This document shows, piece by piece, positions 19,659-21,399 of a stretch of DNA of 21,399 nt. Source of the stretch: DAISJI01 sp964559835 (lineage in GTDB: Bacteria; Acidobacteriota; Terriglobia; Terriglobales; Acidobacteriaceae); contig CAZLJE010000055.1 of assembly GCA_964559835.1 (NCBI GenBank), forward strand, positions 1 to 21,399. Direction: 5' to 3'. The first letter of the stretch is position 1. The number at the start of each line of letters is the position of its first letter. The notes beneath the pieces are model-generated. The model was not told the origin of the DNA. It ran no database searches and saw nothing but the letters and a program-made list of their open reading frames with translations. The translations under genes were made by a program, and so were the position numbers.

Positions 19659-19731
19659 CGCCAAGCCGTTTGACCCCTGCGGGTCGCACTCATAAACTCA
19701 AGAATTCACAAACTTAGGCGGGGAATGCTCT

Positions 19732-21399
19732 ATGTCGGACGTCCAAGTACAAGACCAGGCGGCAGCGTCGGCCGAAATGATCAATGTCAAGCTGCCCGAC
19801 GGCAGCATCAAGCAAGTGCCGCGCGGCACCAGCGCGCTGGAGATCGCTAAATCCATCTCGCCGCGCCTTGCCGATGCCGCGATGGTGGCGAAAGTTAACG
19901 ACAACCTCGTCGATCTGGCCAAGCCCATCGAACAGGACGCAGAAGTGCGCATCCTGACCGATCGCGATCCCGAAGCGCTCGAGGTTTACCGTCACTCCTC
20001 GGCACATCTGATGGCCGCCGCCGTCCTCGAACTCTTCCCCGAGACCAAGCTCGGCCATGGTCCCGCCACCGAGAGCGGTTTCTTCTACGACTTCTATCGT
20101 CCCACTCCCTTCACCCCGGAGGACCTGGGGAAGATCGAGAAGAAGATGCAGGAGATCGCACAGCGCAACGAGCCGTACGCGCGCGAGTTCATTCCCCGCG
20201 GCGAAGGGCTGGAGAAGTTCAAGGGCGAGGGCGACTTCATGAAGTGCCACTTCATCGAGCAGTTCACCCAGCCCGATGAAAAGATCTCGCTCTACAAGAC
20301 CGGCAAGTTCGTCGATTTCTGTCGCGGGCCGCATATCCCGTCGACCGGCAAGATCAAGGCGTTCAAGCTGACCAACATTGCCGGGGCCTACTGGCTCGGC
20401 GACGAGAAAAACCCCCAGCTTCAGCGCATCTACGGCACCGCGTTCTTCAGCAAGAAGGACCTCGACGAGTACCTGAAGCAGATCGAGGAAGCCAAGAAGC
20501 GCGACCATCGCGTGCTGGGCAAGCAGCTCGACCTGTTCTCGATCCAGGAACTCGCCGGGCCCGGACTGATCTTCTGGCATCCCAAAGGCGGGCTCATCCG
20601 CAAGACCATGGAAGACTGGATGCGCGACGAGTATCTGAAGCGCGGATACTCGCTCGTGTACACGCCGCACGTCATGCGCGTCGACCTGTGGAAGACTTCC
20701 GGCCACGAGGGCTTCTACGCGCAAAACATGTTCACCCCGATGAAGCTGGACGATGCCGAGTACCGCATCAAGCCGATGAATTGCCCGGGGCACATCCTGA
20801 TCTTTAAGGACTCGCTGAAATCCTATCGCGACCTGCCCGTGCGTCTGGGCGAACTCGGCACCGTCTATCGCTACGAGCGTTCCGGCGTGATGCACGGGCT
20901 GCTGCGCGTCCGCGGCTTCACCCAGGACGACGCGCACATCTTCTGCACCCGCGACCAGATCGAGGACGAGATCCAGGGGTGCATGCAGTTTGCGCTCGAT
21001 GTCCTGCGCGATTTCGGCTTCGACAAGTACCAGGTCGAGTTGTCCACGTGGGACCCGAACGACCGCAAGAGCTACCAGGGCTCGGACGAAGACTGGGACC
21101 TGGCCGTCGGATCGCTCGAGCGGACCATGAAGCGCATGGGTGTCGAGTACAAGCTCATCCCCGGCGAGGCCGCATTCTACGGCCCGAAGATCGACGTCAA
21201 ATTGGTCGACGCGATTGGACGCCTGTGGCAGCTCTCGACCGTGCAGTTCGACTTCAACCTGCCGGCGCGATTCAACCTGGAGTACGTCGGCGAAGACGGC
21301 CAGCGCCACCAGCCGGTCATGGTCCATCGCGCGCTGTTCGGCTCAGTCGAGCGCTTCTTCGGCGTGCTGATCGAGCACTACGCCGGCGCGTTCCCGGTG
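19732..21399 (+). CDS. thrS: Threonine-tRNA ligase, 3' end outside window
   Basis: ThrRS charges tRNA-Thr and edits misacylated seryl-tRNA. The 556 codons present cover a TGS domain (residues 15-77, INVKLPDGSIKQVPRGTSAL), the editing domain with HSSAH (88-92) and FVDFCRGPHIPSTG, and most of the class II catalytic core: motif 1 around HPKGGLIRKTMEDWMRDEY, the zinc-site cysteine in RIKPMNCPGHILIFKDSL, motif 2 in ELGTVYRYERSGVMHGLLRV, and GEAAFYGPKIDVKLVDAIGR. The anticodon-binding domain and motif 3 lie beyond the window. ATG 19732 follows GGCGGGGA with 7-nt spacing. The first 14 residues (MSDVQVQDQAAASA) are a non-conserved extension. The gene has its own promoter. Confidence 0.97.
   Translation, partial: MSDVQVQDQAAASAEMINVKLPDGSIKQVPRGTSALEIAKSISPRLADAAMVAKVNDNLVDLAKPIEQDAEVRILTDRDPEALEVYRHSSAHLMAAAVLELFPETKLGHGPATESGFFYDFYRPTPFTPEDLGKIEKKMQEIAQRNEPYAREFIPRGEGLEKFKGEGDFMKCHFIEQFTQPDEKISLYKTGKFVDFCRGPHIPSTGKIKAFKLTNIAGAYWLGDEKNPQLQRIYGTAFFSKKDLDEYLKQIEEAKKRDHRVLGKQLDLFSIQELAGPGLIFWHPKGGLIRKTMEDWMRDEYLKRGYSLVYTPHVMRVDLWKTSGHEGFYAQNMFTPMKLDDAEYRIKPMNCPGHILIFKDSLKSYRDLPVRLGELGTVYRYERSGVMHGLLRVRGFTQDDAHIFCTRDQIEDEIQGCMQFALDVLRDFGFDKYQVELSTWDPNDRKSYQGSDEDWDLAVGSLERTMKRMGVEYKLIPGEAAFYGPKIDVKLVDAIGRLWQLSTVQFDFNLPARFNLEYVGEDGQRHQPVMVHRALFGSVERFFGVLIEHYAGAFPV

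Noticed and set aside
19604..19731. T-box riboswitch in the thrS leader
   Set aside because: The leader of about 120 nt is too short, and there is no T-box sequence or antiterminator/terminator pair.
19714..21327. Minus-strand open frame of 537 codons antisense to thrS
   Set aside because: Same cause: a GC-rich coding strand gives long open frames on the complement. The plus frame is threonyl-tRNA synthetase.

Overview
The window reads as a contiguous piece of a GC-rich Gram-negative chromosome close to the replication origin. It contains the 3' end of dnaA, dnaN, gyrB, lpxC, folK, ruvA and the 5' part of thrS, among small secreted or membrane proteins. LpxC implies lipid A and so an outer membrane. 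GyrB is the long form with an E. coli-type insertion after the TOPRIM domain. A PEP-CTERM protein, a secreted TPR protein, a Vgb-like propeller and two charged secreted paralogs make me favour an acidobacterium (Koribacter/Terriglobales-like). That placement is inference from gene content; I could not search.

Layout. 1-2656: dnaA end and terminator, then about 1.9 kb on the minus strand (PEP-CTERM protein, a membrane protein with a lone histidine-kinase-like H-box, a short unknown ORF) separating dnaA from dnaN. A possible origin region with imperfect DnaA-box-like sites lies just before dnaN. 2657-5731: dnaN, a small secreted protein, mscL with a C-terminal zinc ribbon, and two YtxH-like membrane-anchored proteins, the second with a helix-hairpin-helix end. 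5732-8773: gyrB behind a long leader that holds a hairpin-bearing dispersed repeat. 8873-13354: secreted beta-propeller, secreted TPR protein, aldehyde dehydrogenase. 13423-14237: two paralogous secreted, highly charged helical proteins on the minus strand. 14436-16112: lpxC converging on a receiver-PilZ protein. 16186-18940: folK converging on a secreted, possibly papain-like protein, with ruvA and an unknown gene on the minus strand. 19007-21399: two small overlapping membrane proteins, then thrS behind its own promoter and a possible threonine-containing leader ORF.

The main unexplained structure is a family of short degenerate tandem arrays with an exact 7-bp period, mostly of the form GGNNNNA. 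They occur at 3782, 8776, 13360, 16660, 18049, 18187 and 18956. Three lie exactly between a stop codon and a GC-rich terminator. One supplies the stop codon of folK and forms half of a large hairpin with an opposed array. One lies in a divergent promoter region. The sequences differ from locus to locus but the period, the GG phase and the position recur, so this looks like a process rather than copies of one element. Two terminators share an identical 28-nt core, and a separate REP-like element occurs in the gyrB leader and downstream of the propeller gene.

Most of the conserved genes serve replication and repair (dnaA, dnaN, gyrB, ruvA), envelope synthesis (lpxC), folate synthesis (folK) and translation (thrS). 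No tRNA, rRNA, CRISPR array, transposase or phage gene was seen.
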